Assembly: GCA_965206405.1 (NCBI GenBank)
Contig: CBDBJQ010000006.1
Location: 1,550,001 to 1,614,000 of the forward strand
DNA from: CBDBJQ01 sp965206405
GTDB taxonomy: Bacteria > Pseudomonadota > Alphaproteobacteria > UBA8366
DNA length: 64,000 nucleotides
Direction: 5' to 3'
A program made the translations under genes and the position numbers. Below the pieces are notes generated by a model, which was not told the DNA's origin, made no database searches, and saw only the letters and a list, made by a program, of their open reading frames with translations. The stretch's first letter is position 1, and each line of letters starts with the position of its first letter. Positions 8,561 through 18,063 of the stretch are shown piece after piece.

Positions 8561-9337
8561 TCAGGTCACCCGCCGCAGGGGAAGCAGGAACGGGCAGTCA
8601 TCGATCATGCCGATATGAGCGTCGATGCCGTAATAGTGCTGGAGATTTTTCGGCGACAGCACCTCGGTTACTGTCCCTGATGCCACAACCAAGCCGCCGG
8701 CCATGAGCACAAGACGGTTACAGTAGCGGATCGCCAGCGACAGATCGTGCATCGCAACCACAACACCGACCCCCGATTGCGCCAGCTTGCCAAAAGTTTC
8801 CATCACATCAAGGCGATGCGCCGGATCAAATCCGGAGACCGGTTCGTCAACAAGAAAGATTTCAGGCTGGCCTGCCAGCGCCCGCGCCAACAAGACACGA
8901 GCCCGCTCTCCGCCGGAAAGCCTGGAAACCGGGCGATCTGCAAGGTGCGCGACATCGCAGGTTGCGAGTGCCGCGGCAATGGCTTCTCTGTCCACCGCCG
9001 CTGGTCCCCGCCAGGGGCCCATATGTGGCAGCCGCCCCATCCCCACCAGCGTTTCCACAGTTACCGACCAGTCGCTGGTTCCCCCCTGAGGCAGATAGAC
9101 GATTCGGCGCGCCCGCTCCCTGCGGTCGTGGGATTCCAGCGGCGCGCCGTCGAGCAGGATTTCGCCGGAATCCGGTGCGAGGAGTCCGGCAAGCATCCGT
9201 AGCAAGGTGGTTTTACCGGCTCCATTGGGCCCGATCAGCCCCGTCACCTCGCCCGCCGCAACCATAAATCTCGCATCCGACAGAATCGGAGTACCACCAA
9301 GACGCAGGCTGACCGCAACAGCGGCGAGATTACTCAT
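8561..9337 (-). CDS. btuD: cobalamin ABC transporter ATP-binding protein
   Basis: This 258-residue ABC ATPase has Walker A GPNGAGKTT near residue 35, signature LSGGERARVLLARAL near 137, Walker B FLVDEP, and the switch His in AMHDLSLAI. It resembles the FecE/BtuD/HmuV group that powers import of B12, haem or siderophores. Its start overlaps the permease stop by 4 bp (ATGA), so the genes are translationally coupled. Assignment to B12 rests on the operon: it is the last gene of a btuB-btuF-btuC-btuD set that begins behind a cobalamin riboswitch. Confidence 0.88.
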   Translation of the reverse strand: MSNLAAVAVSLRLGGTPILSDARFMVAAGEVTGLIGPNGAGKTTLLRMLAGLLAPDSGEILLDGAPLESHDRRERARRIVYLPQGGTSDWSVTVETLVGMGRLPHMGPWRGPAAVDREAIAAALATCDVAHLADRPVSRLSGGERARVLLARALAGQPEIFLVDEPVSGFDPAHRLDVMETFGKLAQSGVGVVVAMHDLSLAIRYCNRLVLMAGGLVVASGTVTEVLSPKNLQHYYGIDAHIGMIDDCPFLLPLRRVT

Positions 9338-10350
9338 GCCAGCTGCCTGCGCATCTGCAGCAGCAGGAAGAGGAAAAACGGCGTCCCGACCAGCGCTGTC
9401 AGAACGCCAAGCCTAATTTCTCCGAGGCCGGACAGAAGCCGCACAGCGATGTCGGCCGCGCAGAGAAGAAGCGCACCGCCGAGCGCACTTGCCGGCAGCA
9501 GAAGATCCGGGCGGTGTGCCACGAGCGGCCGCAAGAGATGTGGCACAACAAGACCTACAAAACCGATCGCGCCGGCGACAGCGGTTGCAGCGCCAACAGA
9601 ACAAGCAGTGCCAATTACCAGCACTATGCGGATCCGGCGCAAATCAAACCCCAGGGTCTCGGTAACATCCTCACCCAAGGTCAAGGCGACAAGCGCGCGA
9701 TGCAGGCTGAATAGAAACGCCCAGCCGAGAAGCATAAACGGCACTGCCAGCCAGACATGTTCAATACTGCGATCGGTGAGAGACCCCAGCATCCAGAATA
9801 CAATCTCGAGCGCAGCAAAGGGGCTCGGTGCAAGGTTCAGTGCAAGCGAGGTCAGTGCCGCTGCAAAGCTTGTTATTGCAATGCCTGCAAGGATCAGCGT
9901 CAGGGTGCTGGAATCCCGGCCGGCCAGGAACTGCATTGCGAGTACCGCCACAAAAGCCCCGAGCATGCCACCCGCCGGCAATGCAAAGGAAAACATTGCG
10001 GCAAGCCCCGTATGGAGTGCAAGCACTGCACCGAAGGCGGCCGAAGCCGAGATCCCGATCAGGCCCGGTTCGGCCAGAGGATTGCGCAAAAAACCCTGAA
10101 GGGCAGCACCGGAAAGCCCGAGCGTGGCTCCGATTGCCAGGGCGAGAACGGCGCGCGGAAACCTGATTTCCCAGAGAATCACTGCTGCCGGATCTCCCGC
10201 CCCGGCACCAAGCCCGCGCAGGACGAGATCGATACCCACACCTCCAGCACCGACAAGAAGCGACAGCAGGAAAATCGCCACAACGCCGACAGCCAGCAGC
10301 AGGAGAGTAATTCCTTGTTTCGACAATCCGCCTGCCTGCCCCACAGCCAT
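9334..10350 (-). CDS. btuC: cobalamin ABC transporter permease (FecCD family)
   Basis: This 338-residue, very hydrophobic protein has the roughly ten membrane spans of the FecCD/BtuC permease family. Family motifs are RFPRAVLALAIGATLGLSGAALQG (near residue 55; split here as RFPRAVLALAIGA and TLGLSGAALQG), NPLAEPGLIG, and the cytoplasmic EDVTETLGFDLRRIR that docks the ATPase. It lies 5 bp downstream of the binding-protein gene and overlaps btuD by 4 bp. It forms the inner-membrane channel for B12 uptake. Confidence 0.9.
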   Translation of the reverse strand: MAVGQAGGLSKQGITLLLLAVGVVAIFLLSLLVGAGGVGIDLVLRGLGAGAGDPAAVILWEIRFPRAVLALAIGATLGLSGAALQGFLRNPLAEPGLIGISASAAFGAVLALHTGLAAMFSFALPAGGMLGAFVAVLAMQFLAGRDSSTLTLILAGIAITSFAAALTSLALNLAPSPFAALEIVFWMLGSLTDRSIEHVWLAVPFMLLGWAFLFSLHRALVALTLGEDVTETLGFDLRRIRIVLVIGTACSVGAATAVAGAIGFVGLVVPHLLRPLVAHRPDLLLPASALGGALLLCAADIAVRLLSGLGEIRLGVLTALVGTPFFLFLLLQMRRQLA

Positions 10351-10355
10351 CTCCC

Positions 10356-11261
10356 TTACCTTTCGGAAAGGCGGTCGCGCGCGGTACGCAGAAGTGCGAC
10401 AGCCTCAACCATCAGCGGCGTACCGCAGAGCCGAAAACGATCCGGTATGCGAGTCCGCGATGCCTTGGCGAACACCTGCCGCAAGGCCGGGTGATACCAG
10501 GATTCATAGGCCAGTGCCGGCACTCTCGGGGCGGATCCTCCTACCAGGAGATCGGCGACGGACAGGACCAGGATCTCCAGCGGCAATCGCCGCCCCTCCT
10601 GCCAGCCCGCGATCCCGGCAAGGTTGCGGAGCCCGGCGGCGCGCAGGATTTCATTCGGCAAGGTATCCCGGCCGGCTGTCTGGCCGCCCGCCAGATATAG
10701 CGCCGCCACCGGCCCCTGATCGGCAAGCTGCGTCGGTACGATTTCGTCGCGGAACGCAGCAATAAGGTGCTCGCCTCTATCCACCTCTCCGAGCGCTGCG
10801 GCGACAGTTCTCAGATTGCCAATGACATCTTCGACGGTGCGCGCCGCCGGCAGGGTGAGGACACGATAGCCCAGACGTTTCAAAAGATGCGTCGTGGCCT
10901 TGGTTGAGAAAACACCTGTCAGGACGAGATCGGGACCAATGCGGACGACATCTTCGGCAAAACCATGATTGAGATGGTGCCCGGCCGCCTCAGTCGCAAT
11001 GGCTGAAACCGACGAATTGGCGGCGAGATAGCTGATTGACGCGATGCGTCCGCGCGGTGCGACCAGCATCAACAATTGATCGGTGCAGAGGTTGAGCGAC
11101 ATGACCCGCTGCGGCGCTCGCCCCTGCTGCTGGGCAAGAGCCGGATCAGCAAAGGACAGAAACATAAAAACCACAAGAGCCACAGGGGCCGCAAAGATGG
11201 CCGAGCGGCGCCGGAGTAGCAGGTTAAAACCGGCAAACCTTGCTTGGTATGCCAGGAACAT
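10356..11261 (-). CDS. btuF: periplasmic cobalamin-binding protein
   Basis: This protein of about 301 residues belongs to the BtuF/FepB-type helical-backbone binding proteins. An N-terminal hydrophobic segment (PVALVVFMFLSFADPALAQ) is a signal peptide with likely cleavage after ALA. The mature start RVMSLNLCTDQLLMLVAP is typical of the family (P-x-R-V/I-V-S-L-x-x-x-T-D-x-L). The ATG at 11261 is preferred over the Met at 11303 because it begins just after the btuB stop (11263-11265). It delivers substrate to BtuCD. B12 specificity is inferred from the riboswitch-led operon; sequence alone would also allow haem or a siderophore. Confidence 0.85.
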   Translation of the reverse strand: MFLAYQARFAGFNLLLRRRSAIFAAPVALVVFMFLSFADPALAQQQGRAPQRVMSLNLCTDQLLMLVAPRGRIASISYLAANSSVSAIATEAAGHHLNHGFAEDVVRIGPDLVLTGVFSTKATTHLLKRLGYRVLTLPAARTVEDVIGNLRTVAAALGEVDRGEHLIAAFRDEIVPTQLADQGPVAALYLAGGQTAGRDTLPNEILRAAGLRNLAGIAGWQEGRRLPLEILVLSVADLLVGGSAPRVPALAYESWYHPALRQVFAKASRTRIPDRFRLCGTPLMVEAVALLRTARDRLSER

Positions 11262-11262
11262 C

Positions 11263-13200
11263 CTAACCGCCCTTTCCGCCCAATCGAACCCGGATTCCGC
11301 CATAGACGCCGACGCCCTGCACGCCGTAACCCCTCACCTCCTCGTAATCCTTATCGAGCAGGTTTTCCGTGCGCAGGAAAAGCTCCACGCCATCGCTCAC
11401 CTCGAACGTGCCCGACAGGTTCACCAGAATGTAACCACCGAGCTTGACCTGCGCCCTGGAAAAATCCGCCAGAAAAATATCATCATGCTGACTGCCATTG
11501 ATGCGGACAGCGAGATTGGCGCCGGCGGGCCGGCCCGCTACCTGGAAACGGGCATCGGCGCCAAAGCTGGCGATGTGGCGCGGCCGCCGGATGGCTTCCC
11601 GTTCATCGGGACTGCGAGTTGCCGTATAGGTGTAGGCTGCCCGCAAGGTCATATGGTCGGTGACACCCGCACGCAGGGAGAATTCGAGGCCGCGCGCTCG
11701 GGTCTCGCCCGGCGTGTTTTCTGCCGTTGTGCCCGTGGACTGGATTGCATCTTCAACCTTGTTGTAAAAACCAGTGAGGTCGACGATGACGCGCCCGTCC
11801 CGGAAACCCTTCTCAACGCCGATATCTCCACCCAGTGACTTCTCGGGCCGCAGATCGGGATTGGGCATGAAGGAGGCGGTAAAGCCGGCCAGTTCAAACA
11901 GTGTCGGGTTCTTGAGACCTCTGGCGAGACTGCTGTGGATGCGAAGATCCGTTTTCCGGTCAAGCCAGGCCGCCGTGGCACGCCAGGTCGTAGCATCGGC
12001 CGAATGCAGAAACCTGTCCTCAGCAAGATCATCCCTGCGCACGGCAACGGAAAGAAAGAGGCTGTCGTGAAAACCTGACTGGAGCTCTCCGACATAGCTG
12101 CGCGATTCCAGAGCTGCCGTTCCTCCCGAGCCAAGTCGGGACTGCTCCTCTTTTTCCTGTTCAACAGCGAGAACGAGAACGTGTTTCCCGTCAGCAAGCT
12201 TTGGGGAGGTAAAGCGAATGTTGTTCTGATAACTGTATTTCGTCCGCGCCGCCGTACTGTTGGAAGAAAAACTTCCGAAGAAAGACGATTTTACGCGCGA
12301 CCGGGCGACGTCCAGGCGATGCTCCCAGAGGCCGTCGAGCAAATCAGCGCGAAGGCCGATCCGGCCATGCTCCTCGCGAACTGTCTGGTATTCCCCGGTA
12401 GCGTCGGTAGGACCGGAAGCATCGTTCTCAGTGCGGTTGTCCGTTCCGATGCCAACGAGATCGATTCCAACTCCATGACCGAGTTCAAGGCCGGTTTTCA
12501 GATGCAGGCCGGTATTTCTGTGCCCGTCCTTCTCGGCACCATCTTTGGCGACCGACACACCTTCGGTACGGAACCGATTGCCTGATGCCGAGAGGTAAAA
12601 CTCCTGATTGGCCGCAGACACCCCGAAAACACCATTCCCTGTACCGGAGGAGCCGCCTTCAACCAGGCCGAACACACGCACGCCTGGAGAGGGGCGTTCC
12701 GTGATAACATTGACCACGCCGCCAATGGTGTCGCTGCCATAAAGGGCGCTCTGGGGTCCACGCAGAACTTCGATGCGTGTCGTTCCCCGATTGACCAGAT
12801 TGGCAAAATCGAAGCCGGACCCGGAAGGGTTATTGACCTCGATGCCATCTATCAACACTAGCGTGTGGTCGGCTTCTGCACCCCGGATACGCAGCTGTGT
12901 AAATCCGCCGGTCGACCCCGACCTGCTCACAGCAAGGCCAGGTACGTCGCGCAGCACATCCGATATGACACGCACCTGCCGTTTCTCGAGATCCTCGCGC
13001 GTAAGCGCGGAATACGCGCTGCCGACCTCTTCTGCAGAGATCGCTATCCGGTTTGCCGTGATGTGAATCGATGGGATGTTTTCGGATCCGCCAGCGACTC
13101 GTTCAACAGATTGCCCGACAGCGAGAGCCGGAAAAGCCACCACTGCCCAGATCGCCAGGAAGGCGATCGCCGGAGTCGTGCTGGAAGTAAGGAAAAGCAT
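11263..13200 (-). CDS. btuB: TonB-dependent outer-membrane receptor, BtuB-like
   Basis: This 645-residue TonB-dependent receptor has a signal peptide (about 1-28), a plug domain (about 55-165; ISDVLRDVPGLAVSRSGS, LVLIDGIEVN, IEVLRGPQSALYGSDTIGG) and a C-terminal 22-strand barrel. This is the size of BtuB. It binds cobalamin outside the cell and passes it to the periplasm using TonB. It is the first gene after the cobalamin riboswitch at 13297-13480 and is followed without a gap by btuF, which makes the B12 assignment strong. Confidence 0.92.
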   Translation of the reverse strand: MLFLTSSTTPAIAFLAIWAVVAFPALAVGQSVERVAGGSENIPSIHITANRIAISAEEVGSAYSALTREDLEKRQVRVISDVLRDVPGLAVSRSGSTGGFTQLRIRGAEADHTLVLIDGIEVNNPSGSGFDFANLVNRGTTRIEVLRGPQSALYGSDTIGGVVNVITERPSPGVRVFGLVEGGSSGTGNGVFGVSAANQEFYLSASGNRFRTEGVSVAKDGAEKDGHRNTGLHLKTGLELGHGVGIDLVGIGTDNRTENDASGPTDATGEYQTVREEHGRIGLRADLLDGLWEHRLDVARSRVKSSFFGSFSSNSTAARTKYSYQNNIRFTSPKLADGKHVLVLAVEQEKEEQSRLGSGGTAALESRSYVGELQSGFHDSLFLSVAVRRDDLAEDRFLHSADATTWRATAAWLDRKTDLRIHSSLARGLKNPTLFELAGFTASFMPNPDLRPEKSLGGDIGVEKGFRDGRVIVDLTGFYNKVEDAIQSTGTTAENTPGETRARGLEFSLRAGVTDHMTLRAAYTYTATRSPDEREAIRRPRHIASFGADARFQVAGRPAGANLAVRINGSQHDDIFLADFSRAQVKLGGYILVNLSGTFEVSDGVELFLRTENLLDKDYEEVRGYGVQGVGVYGGIRVRLGGKGG

Positions 13201-13296
13201 TGCGGTCGACTTCGTTGCAGCACCGTGAACAACACGTCACCACAAACGAGATCCGCTCCCGCAAGACACACCCGGCCCACGGCTGGCAACGCTCGC

Positions 13297-13480
13297 GACG
13301 GCAGGTCTCCTGACTCACGGGTCATCGCTTGCACCCGACCTTCCCGGAACATCCAGTGGTCATGCGTGGGTGCGCGCTCGCCGCCTACAGTTGCGGGGGC
13401 AGTCGGAGCTTTGGTGGACCACCGAAAATCGATGAGATCACCGCACCCCATTCCCTTTTGCTTCCAAGGCAAGGAACCGT
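13297..13480 (-). promoter_or_regulatory. cobalamin (AdoCbl) riboswitch upstream of btuB
   Basis: Read on the minus strand, the leader carries the conserved elements of the cobalamin riboswitch in order. They are a GGTTCC entry helix, AAAGGGAAT followed by GGGTGCGG, then CTGCCCCCGCAACTGTAGG, CCACTGG, CGGGAAGGTCGGGT, and the B12 box GAGTCAGGAGACCTGCC near 13300-13316. The btuB start lies about 97 nt beyond it. The known mode of action is repression of btuB expression when adenosylcobalamin binds. Confidence 0.96.
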
Positions 13481-13650
13481 CGCTGGCAATGAGTTTAGGA
13501 TTCGAATACGCACCGCGCAACGGCGCATATTTGCCCCGAAGCACCTTGCCCTGAGGTAGCTCGATCTCGCCTTGGGTGTCCCGTTTCGGGGCACTATTTT
13601 GCTTCAGAAGGCGTATCGCTTCAGAATCGTTATCTCTGCTGGTTGCCGTG

Positions 13651-15093
13651 TCAGGCGGCTGCCAGGGCGGTGAGATCTGGGATCGGCCGGCGCAGATCCG
13701 TCATGCCCGAGAATGCATCCTCGAGCGCGGCCGCAACGGAGAGCACGAAACTGTCCGAGTGGCGCTTTGGCCCAACGATCTGGATGCCGAGCGGCGCGCC
13801 GGTGTGGTCGAGGCCCATCGGCAACACCGTGACCGGATGGCCAGTCAGCGTCAGCCCCGAGGTGATAGCCAGCCATTCCACGTAGTTTGCGGTCTTGCGG
13901 CCGTTGATTTCCTCGCACCAGAGCTGCTCGACGGGGAAGGGCGGCACCGAGGTGGCCGGGCAGATCAGCACGTCGAAATCATCAAAATAAGTCTGGAAGC
14001 TGTCATGCAGGCGTTTCTGCTCGCCGGTCGCCCAGGCAACCTTCTCCACCGGCATCTTTATTGCCGCCTCGTAATTCGAGAGCACATTGGGGCCGAGTTC
14101 ATCCTTGCGATCTCGGTAGCGCTCGTGATGGGAAGCGATGAAATAGATACCACGGAGCAACCAAAACACCTCCATCGCCGTTTCCAGAGCCGGATCTTTC
14201 CGTTCGCAGACGTTGAACAGCGAGGCCGCCTGCCCCATCCGGTTGGAAAAAATCCCGGCGATCGTGTCGTCGACCGGAGCGAAACCGAGATCCGGACTCC
14301 AGCCAACCCGAAGCGATCCCAGATCGGCCCGCTGAACCTGGGCCAGAGCGGATGCATCAATCGGCGGTCCCGACAGAATGTCACAATTGTCCTCACCGGC
14401 CAGAGCCGAGAGCATGAGTGCCGTGTCATCGACGGTGCGGGCCATCGGTCCCTGAACATTGTAGGTCGTCATCGCAACGGCCCGCTCGTTCGAGGGCACC
14501 AGACCCGTGGTGGACCGGTGCGAGACCACGCCGCAAAAGGCAGCCGGCGTGCGCAGACTGCCGCCGGTATCCGACCCCGTGCAAAGCGGCGCCATACCGC
14601 AGGCCAGAGCCACCGCCGATCCGCCCGAGGAGCCGCCGCAGATACGAGCTGTATCGAACGGATTACGGGTCGGACCATAAACGGCATTGGTGGTGTTGGC
14701 GCCAGCACCGAACTCCGGCGTGTTGGTTTTGCCGATCACGATCGCGCCGGCCTCGCGCAGGGCACGCACGATACGACCGTCCTTATCGGGCACGTTATCG
14801 GCATAGAGCGGCGAGCCCATGGTCGTACGCAGACCCTCGGTGGCATTCAGATCCTTCACGCCGACTGGAAGTCCGTGCAGAGCTCCGAGTTTTGCACCCT
14901 TGCTCACCGCCTCTTCAGCTTTGGCGGCAGCGGCCAGCGCACGATCAAAATCACGCGCCACCATTGCATTCACCGCGCCGTCAACACGCTCGATACGGTC
15001 GATGCAGGACTGCATCAATTCCTTTGGCGACAGGCGCTTAGTGCCAATCATCCGGCGTGCATCGACGGCAGTCAGGTCACAAGCTTCGGTCAT
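13651..15093 (-). CDS. amidase-signature family enzyme (copy B)
   Basis: This 480-residue amidase hydrolyses carboxamides with the Ser-cisSer-Lys triad. The Lys lies in GVKDLNATEGLRTT, and the glycine/serine-rich signature is CGGSSGGSAVALACGM with the cis-Ser/Ser pair completed by GSDTGGSLRTPAAFCGV. The ATG at 15093 is chosen because GGAGAG lies about 9 nt upstream and the paralogue upstream ends at 15098; the open frame to 15270 would overlap that gene. It is the last gene of the peptide-transport cluster. The two amidases share the same layout and are clearly paralogues. The natural substrate is unknown. Confidence 0.9.
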   Translation of the reverse strand: MTEACDLTAVDARRMIGTKRLSPKELMQSCIDRIERVDGAVNAMVARDFDRALAAAAKAEEAVSKGAKLGALHGLPVGVKDLNATEGLRTTMGSPLYADNVPDKDGRIVRALREAGAIVIGKTNTPEFGAGANTTNAVYGPTRNPFDTARICGGSSGGSAVALACGMAPLCTGSDTGGSLRTPAAFCGVVSHRSTTGLVPSNERAVAMTTYNVQGPMARTVDDTALMLSALAGEDNCDILSGPPIDASALAQVQRADLGSLRVGWSPDLGFAPVDDTIAGIFSNRMGQAASLFNVCERKDPALETAMEVFWLLRGIYFIASHHERYRDRKDELGPNVLSNYEAAIKMPVEKVAWATGEQKRLHDSFQTYFDDFDVLICPATSVPPFPVEQLWCEEINGRKTANYVEWLAITSGLTLTGHPVTVLPMGLDHTGAPLGIQIVGPKRHSDSFVLSVAAALEDAFSGMTDLRRPIPDLTALAAA

Positions 15094-15097
15094 GGTT

Positions 15098-16600
15098 TTA
15101 TTCTCTCCATTTCTCAATATCGGGAACGGGTGCTGCGAGATCGGCGTCACCTGCAAACAACCGTTCGAGCGTAGCCGCCACAGCCAGGGTAAACATATCT
15201 CGGTTCTTCGGGCCGACGATCTGGAATCCGAACGGCGCGCCGGTGTGGTCATAGCCGCAGGGAACGGCAACAGCCGGGTAGCCGGTCAGGGTGATCGCCG
15301 AGGTGATCGCCGAGGCCTGCATGTAGTTTTCCATCGGGATCCCGTCGACTGCGGTGACATTGCGTTGTTCGACCGGATCCGGAGATACGCCCTGGCCCGG
15401 CGTAATCAGAAGATCGTAACTCTCGAACCAGGCCTCAAACGCCCTGTAGAGCCGCGCATGTTCGGCATGGGCCCGGCCAATATCCTCCGATGTCATACCC
15501 AGGCCCGATTCGACGTTGGCGATGATGTTCTGGCCGAGCAGCTCGCGCTTTTCCTCGTAGTACTTCTTGTAAGAAGCAACAAAGGCGACGCCGCGCAGAG
15601 CCCAGAAGATATCGATCGCGCCATCGAGCGGCGGATCGCTGTTCTCGCAAGAGGCGAAAGCGTCGCTAAAACGCCCGAGCCGATCGCGGAACACGCCGCG
15701 CAAACCCTGTGCCAGTGGCGCAAAACCGTAATTCTCAGAGATCGAAACCCGCAGGGTGGACAAATCCACCGCCGGCAGGCGTGGCATGTCACCATCGACC
15801 CAACCACCACCGGCGATATCAAAACCCGCAAGCGCGTCCGGACGCGACAGCATGTCCTGCCGGCGACCGCCCAGCATGCCGCCCAGCATCAATGCCACAT
15901 CCTCGGCATCTCGCGCCATTGGCCCCTGCACGCCGAAGGTTGTTAGCGGTTGGCCGCGGCCGCTTGACGGCACCACGCCGATGCTCGGGCGAATCGCCGC
16001 CACGCCGCACCAAGTCGCGGGTTTCCGCAGGCTCCCGCCGCTGTCGGAACCACTGCACAGCGGCACCATCCGGGCCGCCAGCGCCGCGCCTGAGCCACCG
16101 GAAGAACCGCCGCAGGAACGCGCAAGATCGAACGGGTTGCAGGTATAGCCATGCAGCGGGTTGACCGTAGTGTGGCCCCCGGCGCCGAACTCGGGCGTGT
16201 TGGTCTTGCCAAGAACGATGGCGCCGGCGGCACGAAGCGAAGCAACGACGCTGTCATCCGCTTCGGGGATGTGGTTTTCGAATATCGGCGATCCCCAGGT
16301 AGTCACGAGTCCCTCGGTGGCGTTCAGATCCTTGATGCCGACGGGAAGGCCATGCAACAGCGGCAGGTCATCGCCCCGGAGCAATGCCTCGGTTTTCTCG
16401 CGGGCTTCCGCCCGGGCACGGTCGCGACATTCGGCGACAAAGGCGTTGACGGTCGGGTTCACCATCTCGATCCGGGCGATGCAGGATTCCAGCAGTTCGA
16501 CCGGCGACAGCCGCCGCCGCCCGATGAGTTCCCGGGCCCGGGTCGCCGACAGATCGCAGGGTTCACCCGGAAGTTGCCCGCTTGTCACACCAATACTCAT
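15098..16600 (-). CDS. amidase-signature family enzyme (copy A)
   Basis: This 500-residue amidase has the full triad context: Lys in GIKDLNATEGLVTTWGSP, signature CGGSSGGSGAALAARM, and nucleophile region GSDSGGSLRKPATWCGV. It ends 4 bp before the start of copy B and lies 23 bp downstream of the M20 peptidase, so the three hydrolases are probably cotranscribed behind the ABC importer. The tandem pair suggests hydrolysis of more than one amide bond or two related substrates. Other amidase-signature members hydrolyse peptides, urea derivatives or aryl amides; none can be chosen here. Confidence 0.9.
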   Translation of the reverse strand: MSIGVTSGQLPGEPCDLSATRARELIGRRRLSPVELLESCIARIEMVNPTVNAFVAECRDRARAEAREKTEALLRGDDLPLLHGLPVGIKDLNATEGLVTTWGSPIFENHIPEADDSVVASLRAAGAIVLGKTNTPEFGAGGHTTVNPLHGYTCNPFDLARSCGGSSGGSGAALAARMVPLCSGSDSGGSLRKPATWCGVAAIRPSIGVVPSSGRGQPLTTFGVQGPMARDAEDVALMLGGMLGGRRQDMLSRPDALAGFDIAGGGWVDGDMPRLPAVDLSTLRVSISENYGFAPLAQGLRGVFRDRLGRFSDAFASCENSDPPLDGAIDIFWALRGVAFVASYKKYYEEKRELLGQNIIANVESGLGMTSEDIGRAHAEHARLYRAFEAWFESYDLLITPGQGVSPDPVEQRNVTAVDGIPMENYMQASAITSAITLTGYPAVAVPCGYDHTGAPFGFQIVGPKNRDMFTLAVAATLERLFAGDADLAAPVPDIEKWRE

Positions 16601-16623
16601 CTCGGTGCTCTCCCGTCACGATC

Positions 16624-18063
16624 CTATGCTTTTGCGGTTCCCGCCTCGCCAATATCCCAGTAGACCCCGGCCATGATGCCGAGTGCCTCGCGGGCACGGC
16701 TCATTAACAAGTGTTCATTGGGCGCATGCTGGGAGCACGAGGCGTAGGAATGCGGGATCCAGATGCTTGGAAGTCCAAGCAGATCGGTGAATAGCTCGTT
16801 GCAGATCGAGCCCCCGAGCTGCGGCACGACGGCGGGATATATCCCGGAGGTTTCCTGGATCGAGGACACGACGCGCACGACCCACGGATTATCCGGGCTG
16901 GTTCGTGTCGAGGCGAAGTATGCGGCGTTCTCCGGAGGCGGATCGGCAATCTCGATCATCGTGAAGCCGTGTTTATCGAGATGACGGCGCAGGCCTGGCA
17001 AGATCTCCTCGCCATCGGTGTCGGCAATGAAACGTACCTGGCAATGCGCCCGCGCGACAGGCGGTATCGCGTTGACCGGGCGATCGGGATTGCCGGTGCG
17101 GAAGGTCAGGATCTCAAAACTGTTCCAGCCATAGACCTGCTCGGCGGGAGAGAGGCCCGGCTCTCCCCAGTCGGGGTCGATCGCCGGTCCGTCCTCGCCG
17201 CCATCGACCTCGAGTCCGCTCAGAGCCGCCTTGACAGAATTCGGCAGCGGGCCAGGGCGCCATTCCGGCACCTCGAGGCGGCCGGTCGACGACACGATGC
17301 AGCCGATGGCATGGGCAAGGAGAATCCCGGGGTTTGCCAGCAACCCGCCCCAGTTGCCCGAGTGGTGTCCGCCTTCGCGTGCCTCACAGACAAGATCGAA
17401 GTTTAAAGCACCTCGTGCGCCAAGAAAGACGGTTGGACGGCTGGGTGCGACCCGAGGGCCATCCGAGGCAATGAACGCATCGGCCCCGAAAGCCTCCATG
17501 TTGTCGGCGATGATCTCGCGTAGTCCCGGCGACCCATTCTCTTCGCCGGTCTCGACCATGAACTTGGAATTGAAACCAAGCCGGCCACGCTCCTGGAGTA
17601 CCGAATCAAGCGCCCGCATGTTCACCGTGTGTTGGCCCTTGTTGTCCGCAGTGCCGCGGCCATATAGTCGGTCGTCCTCGCGCACCGTCTCCCAGGGCGA
17701 GAGACCATCGCGCCACTGGTCCTCAAGGCCCCTTATGACGTCGCCATGGCCGTAGCCAAGGATGGTCGGCAGGCTGTCATCCTCGATCCGGGTAGCCAGC
17801 AGCACCGGCCCCTTGCCTTCGATCGGGTTGTCGAAAACCTCGCATTCATGCCTCATCGCCCCGAAGGCCGGGGTCATTTCTTCGGCAAGATACCGGTACA
17901 GCTCCGGCAACCCTTCCGGTTTCTGGCTCTCCGTACGGATCGCGACCCGCCGCGAGAGTTCCGCCTCGTAGCCGCCGCTGTCATAAAAATCGAGCGCTCG
18001 GTCAACCGCCCTCGTGCGTGCGCCCGCTGCCTCGGCTTTATTCGCCCCAGCTTTATCAACCAT
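16624..18063 (-). CDS. M20-family zinc peptidase/deacylase
   Basis: This protein of about 479 residues belongs to the ArgE/DapE/CPG2 group. Metal ligands and the catalytic Glu are visible: GYGHGDVIRG (His and Asp), YGRGTADNKGQ (bridging Asp), and VETGEENGSPGL (general-base Glu and metal Glu). The C-terminal HSYASCSQHAPNEHL supplies the last His. GGAGAGG lies 9 nt upstream of the ATG at 18063, which is preferred to the Met at 18108. It overlaps the end of the upstream ATPase gene by 8 bp. In this cluster it probably trims an imported dipeptide-like or N-acylated compound. Confidence 0.88.
   Translation of the reverse strand: MVDKAGANKAEAAGARTRAVDRALDFYDSGGYEAELSRRVAIRTESQKPEGLPELYRYLAEEMTPAFGAMRHECEVFDNPIEGKGPVLLATRIEDDSLPTILGYGHGDVIRGLEDQWRDGLSPWETVREDDRLYGRGTADNKGQHTVNMRALDSVLQERGRLGFNSKFMVETGEENGSPGLREIIADNMEAFGADAFIASDGPRVAPSRPTVFLGARGALNFDLVCEAREGGHHSGNWGGLLANPGILLAHAIGCIVSSTGRLEVPEWRPGPLPNSVKAALSGLEVDGGEDGPAIDPDWGEPGLSPAEQVYGWNSFEILTFRTGNPDRPVNAIPPVARAHCQVRFIADTDGEEILPGLRRHLDKHGFTMIEIADPPPENAAYFASTRTSPDNPWVVRVVSSIQETSGIYPAVVPQLGGSICNELFTDLLGLPSIWIPHSYASCSQHAPNEHLLMSRAREALGIMAGVYWDIGEAGTAKA

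Noticed and set aside
13576..15174. Long plus-strand open frame (532 codons) opposite the amidase gene
   Set aside because: Antisense shadow of a high-GC gene: the minus-strand frame has a full amidase signature, while this one has no family motif and an arginine/histidine-rich composition.
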